Assembly: GCA_028714875.1 (NCBI GenBank)
Contig: JAQTLN010000030.1
Location: 1-39,525, forward strand
Reading direction: 5' to 3'
DNA from: Gallionellaceae bacterium
Lineage (GTDB): Bacteria > Pseudomonadota > Gammaproteobacteria > Burkholderiales > Thiobacillaceae
Length of the DNA: 39,525 bases
Part shown: positions 24,601-34,281 of the stretch, in pieces
How the letters are laid out: each line of letters begins with the position of its first letter
Numbering within the stretch: position 1 is the stretch's first letter
Program-made: the position numbers and the translations under genes
The notes under the pieces: model-generated
Told to the model about the DNA's origin: nothing
The model's database searches: none
The model's input: only the letters and a program-made list of their open reading frames with translations

Positions 24601-26000
24601 CGCTTGTCCACGTCTTCGGTCGGGCGGGCTTTATCGGTCAGGTCGATGCGCTTGGGCCGGGTTTCGTCGAAACGGCCGCGCGCGTCGTAAACCCGCAAAA
24701 CGTACTGGACATGATCCTGCTTGAACCCGGCGGGCATCCAGGCGGCGGGCTGCCCCAATTCCAGCGGCAACAGCGCCAGCGGCACACCCTGGGTGGACAC
24801 GCCCGGCGCGAACAGACGCAGCTCTGCCTTGGCGATGAAGGCCGCGTAATTGCTCCAGCCGGTGATTTCCACCTTGCCGTCGCGCGCCACGGCGTTGGGC
24901 CAGGCATGGGCGTTGAGCACCGGCGTCTGTTCCAGCGTGTCGTAGCGAATCTGGATGTCGGCCTTTTCCAGGGAGACGTCGGTACAACGCTGGATGTCCG
25001 GGTCGATCACGCCGCTGTCTTCCTGCGGCACACCGTCGATGCTGATGCGGAACGGCACCTCCTCGGCACGCGTGCGCGCGGCCAGCACTTCGTCGCAGGA
25101 ACGCAGCGGCTGAGGCACCACGACTTGGGCGACGGGCGCGGGAGCCATTACCGGCGCGGGCGGCGCAGGTGGCTCGACCGGCGGCAGCGGCACCACCACC
25201 TCTTCCTGATGCACCACCACATCCTCGTACCAGGCGCGAATTTCCACGCGCCTGTTCTTCGCCATACCTTCCGGGGTGTCATTTCCCGCCAGCGGCTGAT
25301 CCGGCCCCTTGGAGTCGCTGGTGATGCGATCCGTCGGCAAACCCAGTTTGTCGCCCAGATAAGCGGCGACGATGTCGGCGCGCGCCAGGCCAAGGCCACG
25401 GTTGTCGCGGTATTTCGCCTGGCTGCGTGGCGACAGACGCTGCGTGTCGGTATGGCCGATCACCGCCAGGCGCAACTTCTGGCGCCCGTTCAAATGCGCC
25501 ACCAGTTCATCCAGGCGCGATTTCAATGCATCGCCCAACTCGCTGCCGCCGGAGATGAAAGACGAAGGCGCCAGCACCGTGCGCTCGCCCGGCTGCACCG
25601 TCTTGCGTTCCACCAGGCGGATTTCCTGGGTCGGGCGTGGCGGCGCGGAAGCTGCTTCACCCTGACGTAGGTCAGGTTGGCGCGCAGCGACTACCTGACG
25701 CTCCACCGTCACAACCGGCGCCACGGCGTCGGCATCCGACAACACAAAGGTTTCCGTCGCCAGTTCCCGCTCGCCGTTACTCGGTGTGCCGCGCGCACCC
25801 AGGCTGGCGCCATGGTCGATACGCTTGCCATTCACGCGGCGACAGGATTTTTCCTCCTTGCCATCCTTGTCCTTCTCGCAGGGCGCGCAGGCGCCATCCA
25901 CCTGGCAAAAACGCGGCGCCTCGGCGGCATACAGCGGGCCGGAGGCCAACAATAGGCAGAGCAGCTTCTTGTTCATGGTTTTGCGTTTTGCGAATTTCAT
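21648..26000 (-). CDS. Large OmpA-domain outer-membrane protein with barrel-like C-terminal half
   Basis: This 1450-residue exported protein has a signal peptide after MKFAKRKTM (KLLCLLLASGPLYAAEA). A short Cys-rich part (FCQVDGACAPCEKDKDGKEE) follows. An OmpA-like peptidoglycan-binding domain lies at about residues 140-260 (RLAVIGHTDTQ, GLARADIVAAYL, MAKNRRVEIRAW). Next come a proline-rich linker, Ig-like domains, and a long C-terminal half (about 900-1450) full of alternating strands (YGFGQGTLDKSGTRHGNDRF, NTLFKYTYLYNLPSPGQLSN) ending in RGWFINLIGKM. That half looks like a large outer-membrane barrel. The start at 26000 overlaps the stop of the giant repeat protein gene as ATGA, so the two are made together. 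It may anchor or export that partner. Confidence 0.82.
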   Translation of the reverse strand: MKFAKRKTMNKKLLCLLLASGPLYAAEAPRFCQVDGACAPCEKDKDGKEEKSCRRVNGKRIDHGASLGARGTPSNGERELATETFVLSDADAVAPVVTVERQVVAARQPDLRQGEAASAPPRPTQEIRLVERKTVQPGERTVLAPSSFISGGSELGDALKSRLDELVAHLNGRQKLRLAVIGHTDTQRLSPRSQAKYRDNRGLGLARADIVAAYLGDKLGLPTDRITSDSKGPDQPLAGNDTPEGMAKNRRVEIRAWYEDVVVHQEEVVVPLPPVEPPAPPAPVMAPAPVAQVVVPQPLRSCDEVLAARTRAEEVPFRISIDGVPQEDSGVIDPDIQRCTDVSLEKADIQIRYDTLEQTPVLNAHAWPNAVARDGKVEITGWSNYAAFIAKAELRLFAPGVSTQGVPLALLPLELGQPAAWMPAGFKQDHVQYVLRVYDARGRFDETRPKRIDLTDKARPTEDVDKRERELLAGYGENSLAIHNIQTHGGAVTANGGGIQPGEAVYFLGQPVPVDAKGDFAARQILPAGPHVVEVEVKKADGRSARYSRNLSIAADDWFYLGIADLTLGRNSTSGPAKLVTADTTDHFDNKMYVDGRLAFYLKGKVKGEWLLTASADTREQPLKSLFSNFAEKDPRYLLRSLDPDKYYPVYGDDSTAIDDAPTQGKFFVRLARGDSQVMWGSFKTSLTGTEFANYSRALYGARAKLVSDSATKYGEKRGSLEVFAADPGTLQSREEFRGTGGSLYYLHNMDITPGSERVWVEIRDKDSGLVLKTQQLVAVQDYEVNALQGRITLREALASTAGASTLVQSGDLSGHPVYLIATYEYAPGVTSVSSMVVGGRASAWVNDHLQVGTSGYRQDGPRQNLKGVDATLRYKPGTYVKVEGARSDGAGSGAQTSQDGGFGFKPLNSTGGKADAQRVEAGVDFAEVKDGAKGKATFYWQDRAAGFSGPGQISSGGEAITQQGGSVTWQATDTTELKLKADEKDATSQTRKAAEVNVSHTLNPNWKAGVGVRADDINTRTANASPILSQSGNRTDAVVRMDYTPDADKKAGWSAYGFGQGTLDKSGTRHGNDRFGLGGERRVNDRFKLGGEVSDGDGGFGARVSGDWQVDDRSSLYTNYTLTPDRTDDGFRGRAGLLTTGGKTRYSDALSLNAEERYQHGDGPSGLIHAFGLDLSPNERWSYGLKLESGKLSDPAAGDMDRQAVGFTVGYRKDATRYAGALEYRHEDSSTTAGVSGTRETWLMKNTLGYQIDPNWRFLGRLNFSTSSSSGGAFQDGEYLELVTGYAWRPVKNDRWNTLFKYTYLYNLPSPGQLSNSLAADFAQKSHVLAVDTIYDLRPWVSVGGKLGVRRGELKDSKVGGDWYSSTAWLGILRADWHWVHEWDILTELRMLDVAAASDSQAGALVGVYKHLNKHVKLGGGYNFTRFSDDLTDVSYRSRGWFINLIGKM

Positions 26001-29000
26001 TTCGCGCCCCCCTTCTTCGCGGAAGCGCGCTCGAAGATTTCTTCCTCGAACACCAGGGTGTAGCAACAACCCTGGGCCTTCCACAATTCCTCCAGTCGTT
26101 CTCGTACCGCGCGCAGGCGCGCCGACGCCAGAGCGCCATCCTCCTTGCCAGCCTGATACGCCAGGCGCACGACCGAAGGCTTCACGCGCAGCGTCTCCGG
26201 CAGCTTGTCCAAAGCGCTCGCCAGGGCGGGGGCGGGATCGGACGCTCCGGCCTGGAAGGCGGCATCACTCAATTCCAGCCGAACCACGCGATGGATGGCG
26301 GCGCCGAAGTTCAGCTTCACCATCTTGCCGCGCGTGGTGCGCACCTCGCGCGGGTTCTCGGTGGTGAGGCGATATCCGGAAGGCAGGCTGCGCTCATCCA
26401 GCTTCATGATGAAGTTGGAACCGTGCTGCGCCTGCGGAATATCGGCGCAGGCCACATGGAAACGCCCGTCCTTGTCGGTGGTCACCAGCAGGCCACGCGC
26501 GGTGGCGACGCGCACATTGGGAATGCCCGGCTCGCCCTCGTCCTGATAGCCGTTGGCGTTCTGGTCGTCGAACACCTTGCCGATGATGTCGGAGCAATCG
26601 AAGGTGGGGTCGGGGACGACGCGAACGGTGGCGGCGGCGGTGTTGGAAATCCGCGTGTTGACGATGGTATTCACCGCCCAGACCAGGTTGGTGTACTCGC
26701 CCTCGCCCACCCCCGCGCCCACCACGAGTATCAGTTTGATGCGCTTGCACGACTGTGCCGTTCCGGCGGCGGTGAAGGTGCGATTCGGCCAGGTCAGAGT
26801 GCGACCACTGACCGTTGGCTCCAGGTGCACCGGCGCGATGGGCCCGTTGCAGTCATCGTCGTAGCTCGCGCTGCCCGCCTTGTACTTGAAACCCGGTGGC
26901 AGCAGGTCCGGCAAATCAACATTGCTCAAGGTACCGGTCAGGGTGTTGGTGGCGGTGATGGTGTAGGGCACCAGATCGCCCTTGGACACATTGATCAACG
27001 GCGTGGTCTTGGTCATGCGAATGGCGCCGGACAGCACCGGATCGAGCGGGATATGGTTGTTGACCACGTTGGCGGAGCCACCGCCACCAAAAGTAATGAT
27101 GAAGTCGTAGTAATACTGGCTGCTGACCTGATTGGCGGGAGCAAGACCCGCCGTGCTACCCGGACAGGCGCCGATCACGGTGGCATGCGGTGTCGCCGAC
27201 AGGTAGTTCACTCCCACACCAGGATCAACGTCGCGCACCTCCCACGGCGTGACGCTGGAGCCGACAGTCAGCGTGCCCGCACAAGCTGGCACAAAGGTCG
27301 AAGGCGCCGGCAGATAGCTGCCTGGGGCCGTGACCGCCAGGGTGAACGTGCTGCCGCTGGCCGGGCACCCCCCCGGCGGGCCGGGTAGAAGCAGGAATTG
27401 ATAGAAACCATCGCTACCGGTGGTCTGTGGATTACTGGTCACCAGACACGAAGAGGGAACCGCCACACCGCCGACGCGCAACTCCACCAGAGCGCCCGAT
27501 ACCGGTAGTCCGGTAATGGCGTCATAGATCACCCCGGCGGGGTCAAGTGGCAGACTCTGCTGGACGATGTCGTCGCCAGCCAGGAATTTCAGCCCTCGCA
27601 GGGTGCCATCACGGCTGGAAACGTCCGCGCCCGCCGGGTTGCTCGGATTGGCGGCGGCGGTGTTTACCGTCGTGGCGCCTGTATCGCGGGTGTTATCAAC
27701 GGGCGTGACGCCGCGTTCGTTGGTCACGGCATAACCAAAAATCGCTTGCGTGGTGGGCTCACGGAAACGCAGCTGATAACCGGACCCTGGTGCAATCCCG
27801 GTGATGGCATAACGGCCGTCTGAACCGGATACCGTCGACGCGACCAGAACGTTGCCGAGCAGGAGCTCCACGCCCCAACCCGACTTCACGGCTTCCCCCA
27901 CATCCTTTACCCGGTCATGGTTCACATCGACCCAGACAGAACCGGAGAGCGAGGCGGTTCCGGTGATCGGCGTCGGGTCCGTGGCCGTATTGTTGCCGTC
28001 GAAGCCGGGCGGCTCGCTACCGCCCGAGATGACGGCGGTATTGATGAGAATCTGCCCGGACAAGCCGCTGGCGACCGCCACACGCAAGGTGATGGCATTA
28101 CCCGTGGCATTGGCGGCGATGACCGCGCTGCTGGTGCAACTCACGCTGCTCGCGCCGATTGCGCCAACGCACGACCAGCCGGTGCCGGTCGCTGGCGCGG
28201 CAACGGTAATGCCGGCGGGAAGGGTATCCACCACGGTAATCAAACCGGACGTAGCAGCGCTGCCGACGTTGCTCGGGGTGATCGTGTAATAGCCGGTGTT
28301 GCCGCCCGTGCCGAAGCTATCCGGTGAGTGCGTCTTGGCAATCGCCAGATCGGGAGTCGCCGTGGCGGTTTCGGCAAAATTGTTCTCGCCGGAAACCGTG
28401 GCCGCCCCGGTCAGGACGATGTTGCCTATGACGCTGGGCGTGGTGCCGACGCCCGTAACCGTGCAACCGGCGCTGACACAGGAAGTGATGCCATTGCTGG
28501 TGCCGGTCGGCTGATTCGGTTGAGCCAGGATATAGGTGCCTTCCGGCAGCCCCGTGAAACTGTAAGTGCCATCGCTCGCGGTGGCCGTACTGGCACTGAC
28601 CGGGTTGCCGTTGATGTCCGTGCCGGTCAGGTTGATGGGCTGCGCGCCGATACCGTGATCACGCGGGCTATCCAGCGTGCCGTTGTTGTCGTAGTCGACG
28701 AACACCCGGCCGTAAATGCTCCGCGTATTGGGAATCTCGGCAAAGTTGTTGCCGCTGACACTGGTATTGGGCGGCAGGATGATGCTCGTGATGACGCTGG
28801 GCAAAGTTGTCAGGCCACTGGCCGTTCCCGCCGTTCCGCCGTTGCCGACCGCACCGGCCGTGGTGATGCCGTTGGATGTGCTGGGCGGTTGCGTCGGTTC
28901 TCGCACCGAGTAGGTTCCGGGCAGCAAGTTGCTGAAGCTGTAGTTACCGGACGCATCGGTGTTGGTGAATGTGATCAGGGTGCCACTGCCGTCCAACAGG

Positions 29001-32000
29001 TCTACGCGCACACTGCTGATGCCCGTATCCGCGCCGTTCTGGATACCGTTGTTGTTCTGGTCCAGGAACACCGTGCCGGAAATACTGGAAGGCGCAACCT
29101 CGGCGAAGTTGTTGCCGGACGAACCGCTGATCTCGCCACCGCCACCGTCACCATTGAGCACGATGCCGATAATCTGGCTGCTCGTAGACGTCGGGTTGGA
29201 AGCCGTGCCCGGCGTGCCGGTACTGCTGTTGACCGGGGTGATGGCGCCCGCCGTCGTCGTGCCGTTGGTCGTCCCGGCCGGCTGGCTGGACTGGCAGACC
29301 GAATAGGTGCCGGCCGGCAAGCTGGAAAACAGATAGTTGCCCAGCGGGTCGGTCGTGACCGGGTTGGTCAGGCCAACCTGGCTGACCAAGGCATTGCTAC
29401 AGGAAGCGCCTGTATGCAGCGCGATGCTGACACCCGCAATCGGCGTATCGGTACCCGGCTCATAAATGCCATTCGGGGTGAGGTTGTTATCCTGGAACAC
29501 CCGACCGGAGACATAGCCCAGCGTGCTGATGGTCAGGGTGGAATTGGCCGGTTGCTGGTTGTTGCCGAAATCGGTTTGCAGCGCGCCAGCGGGGATGTTG
29601 TTGTTGTGCACACCCGGCGTCGCGCCAGTGACATTCAACGTAATCGTGCAACCACCCACGGGAATTTTGCTGCCACTCGGCAGACGCACCGCCACATGTC
29701 CCGCGTTCAGCGCAACGTCGGCCTCGTTGGTAATGGTCGCCGCCGCGCTATCCGCGTTATTGCGGCAAGTGGTTGAAACGCCGGGTACCGCAGCCACGCT
29801 GATCTGCCCTGGCGCGATGGGCAGGGTATCGGTGAAAGCGGAGGCCAGCGTGAGGGCCGATGCATTGCTGTTGCCCAACACGATGGTCAGCGTGGACGTT
29901 CCATTGGGTGGAATGACAGCGGGGGCAAACTGTTTGGATACCGTCGGCGGGACGGAAACCACGAGCTTCGCACGGGTTCCTTCCTCGTTGGATACGCCTT
30001 CCGCGGTGGTCACGCCGCCCGATGCGATCGTATTGGTGTAGCTGCCGGAGATATTGCTCAGCACATCGACCGTCACGGTACAGGCGCCACTGCCCGGAAT
30101 GGTCGCGCCGGACAGTCGGATACTGGTGGAAGAGGCGGTAGCCAAAACCGTACCTCCCGAACAAGTGGTCGTCGCATTGGGCGTGGTTGCGACGACCAGC
30201 CCGGTGGGCAGATTGTCGGTAAACGCCGCCGCCGTAAGCGCCACGGCATTCGAGTTGCGCAGACGAATCGTCAACGTGGCGGCGCTGCCCGGCGTGGTGG
30301 TCGCCGTCCCGCTGGAAAAGCCCGATCCGGATTGAATCGCCGCATCCAGCGTCTTGCCGATGATGGCTTTCTGGACCTCCAGCGCTGATTTGGCGCGCAG
30401 CGTGTCGCTGGTCGGCAGCGAGTTCGTGGCCGGCGCGCCCCCCGCCGTGGCCGTTACGCCACCAGCCGGAATCGTGTTCACATAATCGCCCTGCGCCGCG
30501 ACATAGACGTCGATCTCGGCGTAACAAGAGGCCGCCGTGCCGCCCGAAGCGGCGACGATATTGCCCCCCGTCAATTGCACCTGATTGGTGGCGGGAGAGC
30601 TTAGCGTTCCCCCCAGACAATCGGTAACCGGATTGGCGCCGCTGGGCACCGTCACACCAGCCGGCAAGGTATCGGTCACCGCCAGGTTGGCCATGGGCAT
30701 GCTGGTCGGGTTGTAGAAGGTGAGGCGCAGACGCGAGCGCTCACCCGGCTTGACCACATTCGGCGTGAATTTCTTGATCACGCCGATATTGCTCGAAGTC
30801 GCCAGGCCTGTGCTGGCCAGCCCGCTGTTGCTCAAGCCCTGTTCCGTGATGATGGCTCCGGCCGGAATGGTGTTGGTGATGCCGCCGACGGCGGTGGAAG
30901 TCACGTTGACAGTGATCGTGCAGGTTGTGCTGGCGCTCATGTTGGCACCGGACAAACTGACTGAAGTCCCGCCCGGGGTCGCTGCCACCACACCACCTGG
31001 ACAGGTCGTCGCGGCGCCGGGGGTGGTTGCGATGATCATCCCGTTGGCCACTCCGCCAACCGTGCCCCCCACGGTGAAGTAGTCGGTCAGGCGCAGGTTG
31101 TTGACGGTCTGCGAGCCATTGGTAACGGTGATGGTGAGCACACTGACCTGGCCGGGGAAAGTCAACGTATTGGGATTGGTGGTTTTACCGACCGTCAGAT
31201 TCGTGGGCGCCTGATAGACCAACGTACCGACCACCGCTGATTGATTGATGACGCCACCGTCAGCGGTGATGTTGCCGACGGGGATCGTGTTGACCCAGTT
31301 GGCGCCGCCGGTTGCCGCGACGTCGAACAACAGATCGCAGGACGCATTCCCGGCGATGGTGGCACCGGTCATGCCGACACTACCTGTGTTATTGCCGGTT
31401 CCCGGCACCGCCGTGATGACGGGCGCGCCATCGCAGGTGCTGTACGCATTGGCCGGGTTGGCGACCACCATCCCGACGGGTAGCGGGTCGCTCACCGTGA
31501 CATGGGTGAGGGCGGTAGCCCCGCCATTGCTCAAGCGGATGGTCACTCTGGAGGAACCGCCGCTGGAAACCGCGCTGGGGTTGAAGGTCTTGGCGGCACT
31601 CAGCGCGGAGTTGTAAGTCAACCCCGCCGTGGCATTGGCCGCCATGTTGATGAGGTGGGTGGTGCTATCCGGATAGGTTTCGGTGGCGCTCACGTCCGTG
31701 GTCAGCACGGTGTTGGTGTAAACGCCCGCCGGGCCGATCACGTCAACCGACAGGGTACAACTCCCCGCGCTCCCCAGGCCGTTGCTGGCACGGGCCGTGA
31801 TAGAGCCGCCACTCATCGACAACACATAGGCACCGGGCGTGGCGGTAATGGTCGGGCTGCCACAAGTGCTGACGGCATTGGCGGGGTTGGCGATGCTCAG
31901 ATGTTGCCCACCGGAGGTCGGCAAATTGTCGGTCAAGGCGACATTGGTCAGCGCATTGGCGGAGTTGTTGTACAGCGCGAGAGTCAACCGCGTGATAGCG

Positions 32001-33976
32001 CCTTCGAACAACGGCCCCGCCGGACTGAAGGACTTGGCGCCGGTAAGGACGGCGGTCGAGATGGAACCGCTGGTGGTGTTGGAAGGTGCCTGATTGCAAT
32101 GAACATTGCCGGCATCACAAACCTGATTCACCTGAATGGTGTTGTCAGTGAGTGTGCCATTCGCTGCCACCTTGTCAGTCATGCCCCAGAACACCAGAGT
32201 GCAGCTACCCGCTGTGTTGACGCTGCTGCGCGCGGGGAAGCTGGCGATCGTAAAAACGGGGGTGGTAGCGCTACCTGTCGCGCTAACGGGAATATCGGCT
32301 CCGCCACAGTTGTAGTAAGCGTTGTAAGGAACCCCCTGCAGAACCGTCATGCCATTGGGCAGCGAATCGGTGACGGCTACGTTGTTCAGTACCGTATTGG
32401 AGTAGTTGTAAACCGTCAGCGAATAGCGCACCGGGTTGCCGGGGGCCGCCACGCTCGGCGTGGCACTCTTCGTGACGTGAAAGTAATCCGCCACGAAAAT
32501 ATTGGCGCTGACCGGCCCCTGGCTGACGATGGCGGTGTTCCCCACATCCACCGCCCCGCGCGGGATGGTATTGGTATAGGTAACGGGGGTCTGCGCGGCG
32601 GCGACGGTGGCTGTGAACGTTACGGTAATGGCACAGGAACCGCCCGCGGGAATCGATCCCCCTGTCTGGGTTACGCCTGTGTTGTTGGTCGTGGCCGCAA
32701 CCGCGCCACCGCAGGAAGTCGACTGCCCGGTCACGCTCAGACCATAAGCGGGATGCCCCGCGCCAGCCGGTAACACGCCGTCGATCGGGTCGTCGGTGAA
32801 TGAGGTGATGGCCAGCGGCGTGGTGCTGTCGTTGTACAGCGTGACGGTCAGCGTATCCGACTGGCCACTGGCGAGGGCGCCATTCGTGAACGCTTTGGCC
32901 ACCCGCAACGGCGAGCGCACGGTGACATTCGCCGTGGCATTGTTGGCGGCCGGAATGCCTATGTAGTTACCGAACTGGGTGGACGCATTGATCGTATTGG
33001 CCTGGGTGACGGTATCGAGGCCATTCGTATGCTTGGCCTCCACTGGCACAGTCAGGCTGCAACTGCCGTTGGCCGCCAGGGTGCCGCCGGTCGCGCTGAT
33101 CGTGGTGGCCCCATTGGCTGGTGTAAAGGTCGCCGGTATGCCGGCGCCAGTACAGCTTGAAGTGGCCGCACCGGCGTTGACGACCTGGATGATGCCTTCC
33201 ACAGCCCCGCCATTGGCTGGGTTGGCCAGCACGGGAAATACATCGGTCAAACTGAAATCGGCGATAGCGACGGAATTGCTGTTGCTGATCGTGATCGTCA
33301 AGGTGCCGGAAGCGCCACCAAGAACCAGGGTAGAGGGAGAAAAACTCTTGCTGATGGTCGGTTTGTTGAGCGCAAGGACGCCAATGCTCTGTTGCGATGT
33401 GCCCGAATTGGCCACCGGGCCGGTATCTGTTCCCTGAACATCATTCGTTACGAAGAAACCCGTTTGATAGGTTGCCGTATTTCCTGTCGAGGTCACGGCG
33501 GTCACAGGCAGAACAATGTCGCACGTTGCCAACGTGGCGCCGGCCGCCTGCGGGATCGCTCCGCCTGACAGCGTAATCGTTCGTGATCCGACTACCGCTG
33601 TCAGTGTTCCCAGACCCGCGCTGGTCGTCGGACCACTCGGGTCGGTACAGGTATAGGTCGCGGCGGAGGCAATCTTTAGTCCGTCGGTCGCGCTTCCCGG
33701 CAAGGAAACACTGAACCCGACCCCGGTGATGGATGACGAACTGTTGCTATTGGAAAGCGTGAGCTTCAGCGATGTGGTCTGCCCTGGAGAAATGCTTGTG
33801 GGATCCGAACCATTCATACTCACCGAGGCGGTCAAGCCCGCATGCGCCGCGGCACCAAAGCACATCAGCCCAACTGCCATAAACGTGTTCGCCACAATGC
33901 CTCGATGCAAGCGGTCTTTCATGGGAAGAGCGGACAGGCAAAGAGAATACATCGCGGGAAAGTTCAGTTTTTTCAT
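25997..33976 (-). CDS. Giant surface protein with DUF11 and SdrD-B-type repeats
   Basis: A 2659-residue protein, a fifth of the window. After a long N-terminal signal (cleavage after FGAAAHA near residue 45) come about ten DUF11-type repeats. Each opens with a motif like VSKQFAPAVIPPNGTSTLTI and contains FTDNLPTGL-like strands. From about residue 1485 there are SdrD-B-like modules (VSGRVFQDNNLTPNGIYEPG, ISGTVFLDQNNNGIQNGADT, IYGRVFVDYDNNGTLDS). One more DUF11 unit lies near 1875, another SdrD-B near 2007, and a DUF11 unit near 2315. A last SdrD-like module starts at CSDIIGKVFDDQNANGYQDE near 2459. The Asp/Asn-rich loops suggest calcium binding. The C-terminus (about 2550-2659) is helical and charged. 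It is probably exported and surface-exposed, possibly an adhesin. The start at 33976 is not certain; an ATG at 33921 is an alternative. Confidence 0.88.
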   Translation of the reverse strand: MKKLNFPAMYSLCLSALPMKDRLHRGIVANTFMAVGLMCFGAAAHAGLTASVSMNGSDPTSISPGQTTSLKLTLSNSNSSSSITGVGFSVSLPGSATDGLKIASAATYTCTDPSGPTTSAGLGTLTAVVGSRTITLSGGAIPQAAGATLATCDIVLPVTAVTSTGNTATYQTGFFVTNDVQGTDTGPVANSGTSQQSIGVLALNKPTISKSFSPSTLVLGGASGTLTITISNSNSVAIADFSLTDVFPVLANPANGGAVEGIIQVVNAGAATSSCTGAGIPATFTPANGATTISATGGTLAANGSCSLTVPVEAKHTNGLDTVTQANTINASTQFGNYIGIPAANNATANVTVRSPLRVAKAFTNGALASGQSDTLTVTLYNDSTTPLAITSFTDDPIDGVLPAGAGHPAYGLSVTGQSTSCGGAVAATTNNTGVTQTGGSIPAGGSCAITVTFTATVAAAQTPVTYTNTIPRGAVDVGNTAIVSQGPVSANIFVADYFHVTKSATPSVAAPGNPVRYSLTVYNYSNTVLNNVAVTDSLPNGMTVLQGVPYNAYYNCGGADIPVSATGSATTPVFTIASFPARSSVNTAGSCTLVFWGMTDKVAANGTLTDNTIQVNQVCDAGNVHCNQAPSNTTSGSISTAVLTGAKSFSPAGPLFEGAITRLTLALYNNSANALTNVALTDNLPTSGGQHLSIANPANAVSTCGSPTITATPGAYVLSMSGGSITARASNGLGSAGSCTLSVDVIGPAGVYTNTVLTTDVSATETYPDSTTHLINMAANATAGLTYNSALSAAKTFNPSAVSSGGSSRVTIRLSNGGATALTHVTVSDPLPVGMVVANPANAYSTCDGAPVITAVPGTGNNTGSVGMTGATIAGNASCDLLFDVAATGGANWVNTIPVGNITADGGVINQSAVVGTLVYQAPTNLTVGKTTNPNTLTFPGQVSVLTITVTNGSQTVNNLRLTDYFTVGGTVGGVANGMIIATTPGAATTCPGGVVAATPGGTSVSLSGANMSASTTCTITVNVTSTAVGGITNTIPAGAIITEQGLSNSGLASTGLATSSNIGVIKKFTPNVVKPGERSRLRLTFYNPTSMPMANLAVTDTLPAGVTVPSGANPVTDCLGGTLSSPATNQVQLTGGNIVAASGGTAASCYAEIDVYVAAQGDYVNTIPAGGVTATAGGAPATNSLPTSDTLRAKSALEVQKAIIGKTLDAAIQSGSGFSSGTATTTPGSAATLTIRLRNSNAVALTAAAFTDNLPTGLVVATTPNATTTCSGGTVLATASSTSIRLSGATIPGSGACTVTVDVLSNISGSYTNTIASGGVTTAEGVSNEEGTRAKLVVSVPPTVSKQFAPAVIPPNGTSTLTIVLGNSNASALTLASAFTDTLPIAPGQISVAAVPGVSTTCRNNADSAAATITNEADVALNAGHVAVRLPSGSKIPVGGCTITLNVTGATPGVHNNNIPAGALQTDFGNNQQPANSTLTISTLGYVSGRVFQDNNLTPNGIYEPGTDTPIAGVSIALHTGASCSNALVSQVGLTNPVTTDPLGNYLFSSLPAGTYSVCQSSQPAGTTNGTTTAGAITPVNSSTGTPGTASNPTSTSSQIIGIVLNGDGGGGEISGSSGNNFAEVAPSSISGTVFLDQNNNGIQNGADTGISSVRVDLLDGSGTLITFTNTDASGNYSFSNLLPGTYSVREPTQPPSTSNGITTAGAVGNGGTAGTASGLTTLPSVITSIILPPNTSVSGNNFAEIPNTRSIYGRVFVDYDNNGTLDSPRDHGIGAQPINLTGTDINGNPVSASTATASDGTYSFTGLPEGTYILAQPNQPTGTSNGITSCVSAGCTVTGVGTTPSVIGNIVLTGAATVSGENNFAETATATPDLAIAKTHSPDSFGTGGNTGYYTITPSNVGSAATSGLITVVDTLPAGITVAAPATGTGWSCVGAIGASSVSCTSSAVIAANATGNAITLRVAVASGLSGQILINTAVISGGSEPPGFDGNNTATDPTPITGTASLSGSVWVDVNHDRVKDVGEAVKSGWGVELLLGNVLVASTVSGSDGRYAITGIAPGSGYQLRFREPTTQAIFGYAVTNERGVTPVDNTRDTGATTVNTAAANPSNPAGADVSSRDGTLRGLKFLAGDDIVQQSLPLDPAGVIYDAITGLPVSGALVELRVGGVAVPSSCLVTSNPQTTGSDGFYQFLLLPGPPGGCPASGSTFTLAVTAPGSYLPAPSTFVPACAGTLTVGSSVTPWEVRDVDPGVGVNYLSATPHATVIGACPGSTAGLAPANQVSSQYYYDFIITFGGGGSANVVNNHIPLDPVLSGAIRMTKTTPLINVSKGDLVPYTITATNTLTGTLSNVDLPDLLPPGFKYKAGSASYDDDCNGPIAPVHLEPTVSGRTLTWPNRTFTAAGTAQSCKRIKLILVVGAGVGEGEYTNLVWAVNTIVNTRISNTAAATVRVVPDPTFDCSDIIGKVFDDQNANGYQDEGEPGIPNVRVATARGLLVTTDKDGRFHVACADIPQAQHGSNFIMKLDERSLPSGYRLTTENPREVRTTRGKMVKLNFGAAIHRVVRLELSDAAFQAGASDPAPALASALDKLPETLRVKPSVVRLAYQAGKEDGALASARLRAVRERLEELWKAQGCCYTLVFEEEIFERASAKKGGAK

Positions 33977-34281
33977 GTTTTTTCAGTCAATCAGCAAACG
34001 GACCATCAGATCGTCAAACATTTCCGCCCTGCCCTCTGCAACAGACAGTTTCAAGAAACAACTCGGCAAATTCTTGGTACACGAAGCCCCACCACAAGCG
34101 CAAAGCAAGGGGGCTACGTTCTATAAAACAGGTTTTTTCAGGCCCGATTTGGGCACTTCCCATACATCAAGTAATTCTTTTAGCGCGCTGATTCTATTAG
34201 GCTTTAAGGACATTATGGTGTGATTTCCCGCATAACAGCCAGGCGGCACATAAAATGCCGCCAACTTCCAGGATTACCTCC
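33977..34281. other. Divergent intergenic region between the giant gene and polA
   Basis: This 305-base stretch is AT-richer than its neighbours and contains the promoters of both divergent genes. No clear -35/-10 pair stands out. A hairpin at 34242-34262 lies just before the polA ribosome binding site. A short ORF in the antisense direction to the signal region (33842-34126) has no support. Confidence 0.5.
34242..34262 (+). promoter_or_regulatory. Hairpin in the polA leader
   Basis: GGCGGCA-cataaaa-TGCCGCC forms a perfect 7-bp stem with a 7-base loop, ending 7 bases before the AGGA ribosome binding site of polA. It could affect translation initiation. Confidence 0.4.

Noticed and set aside
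22788-25670. A 960-codon open frame on the plus strand, antisense to the OmpA-like gene
   Set aside because: It mirrors the third-position GC bias of the minus-strand gene, has low-complexity His/Gly/Ala/Arg composition and no domain or start signal. The same applies to the long antisense frames at 12769-14874, 25637-27388, 6 kb region 5976-7190 and 34213-35973.
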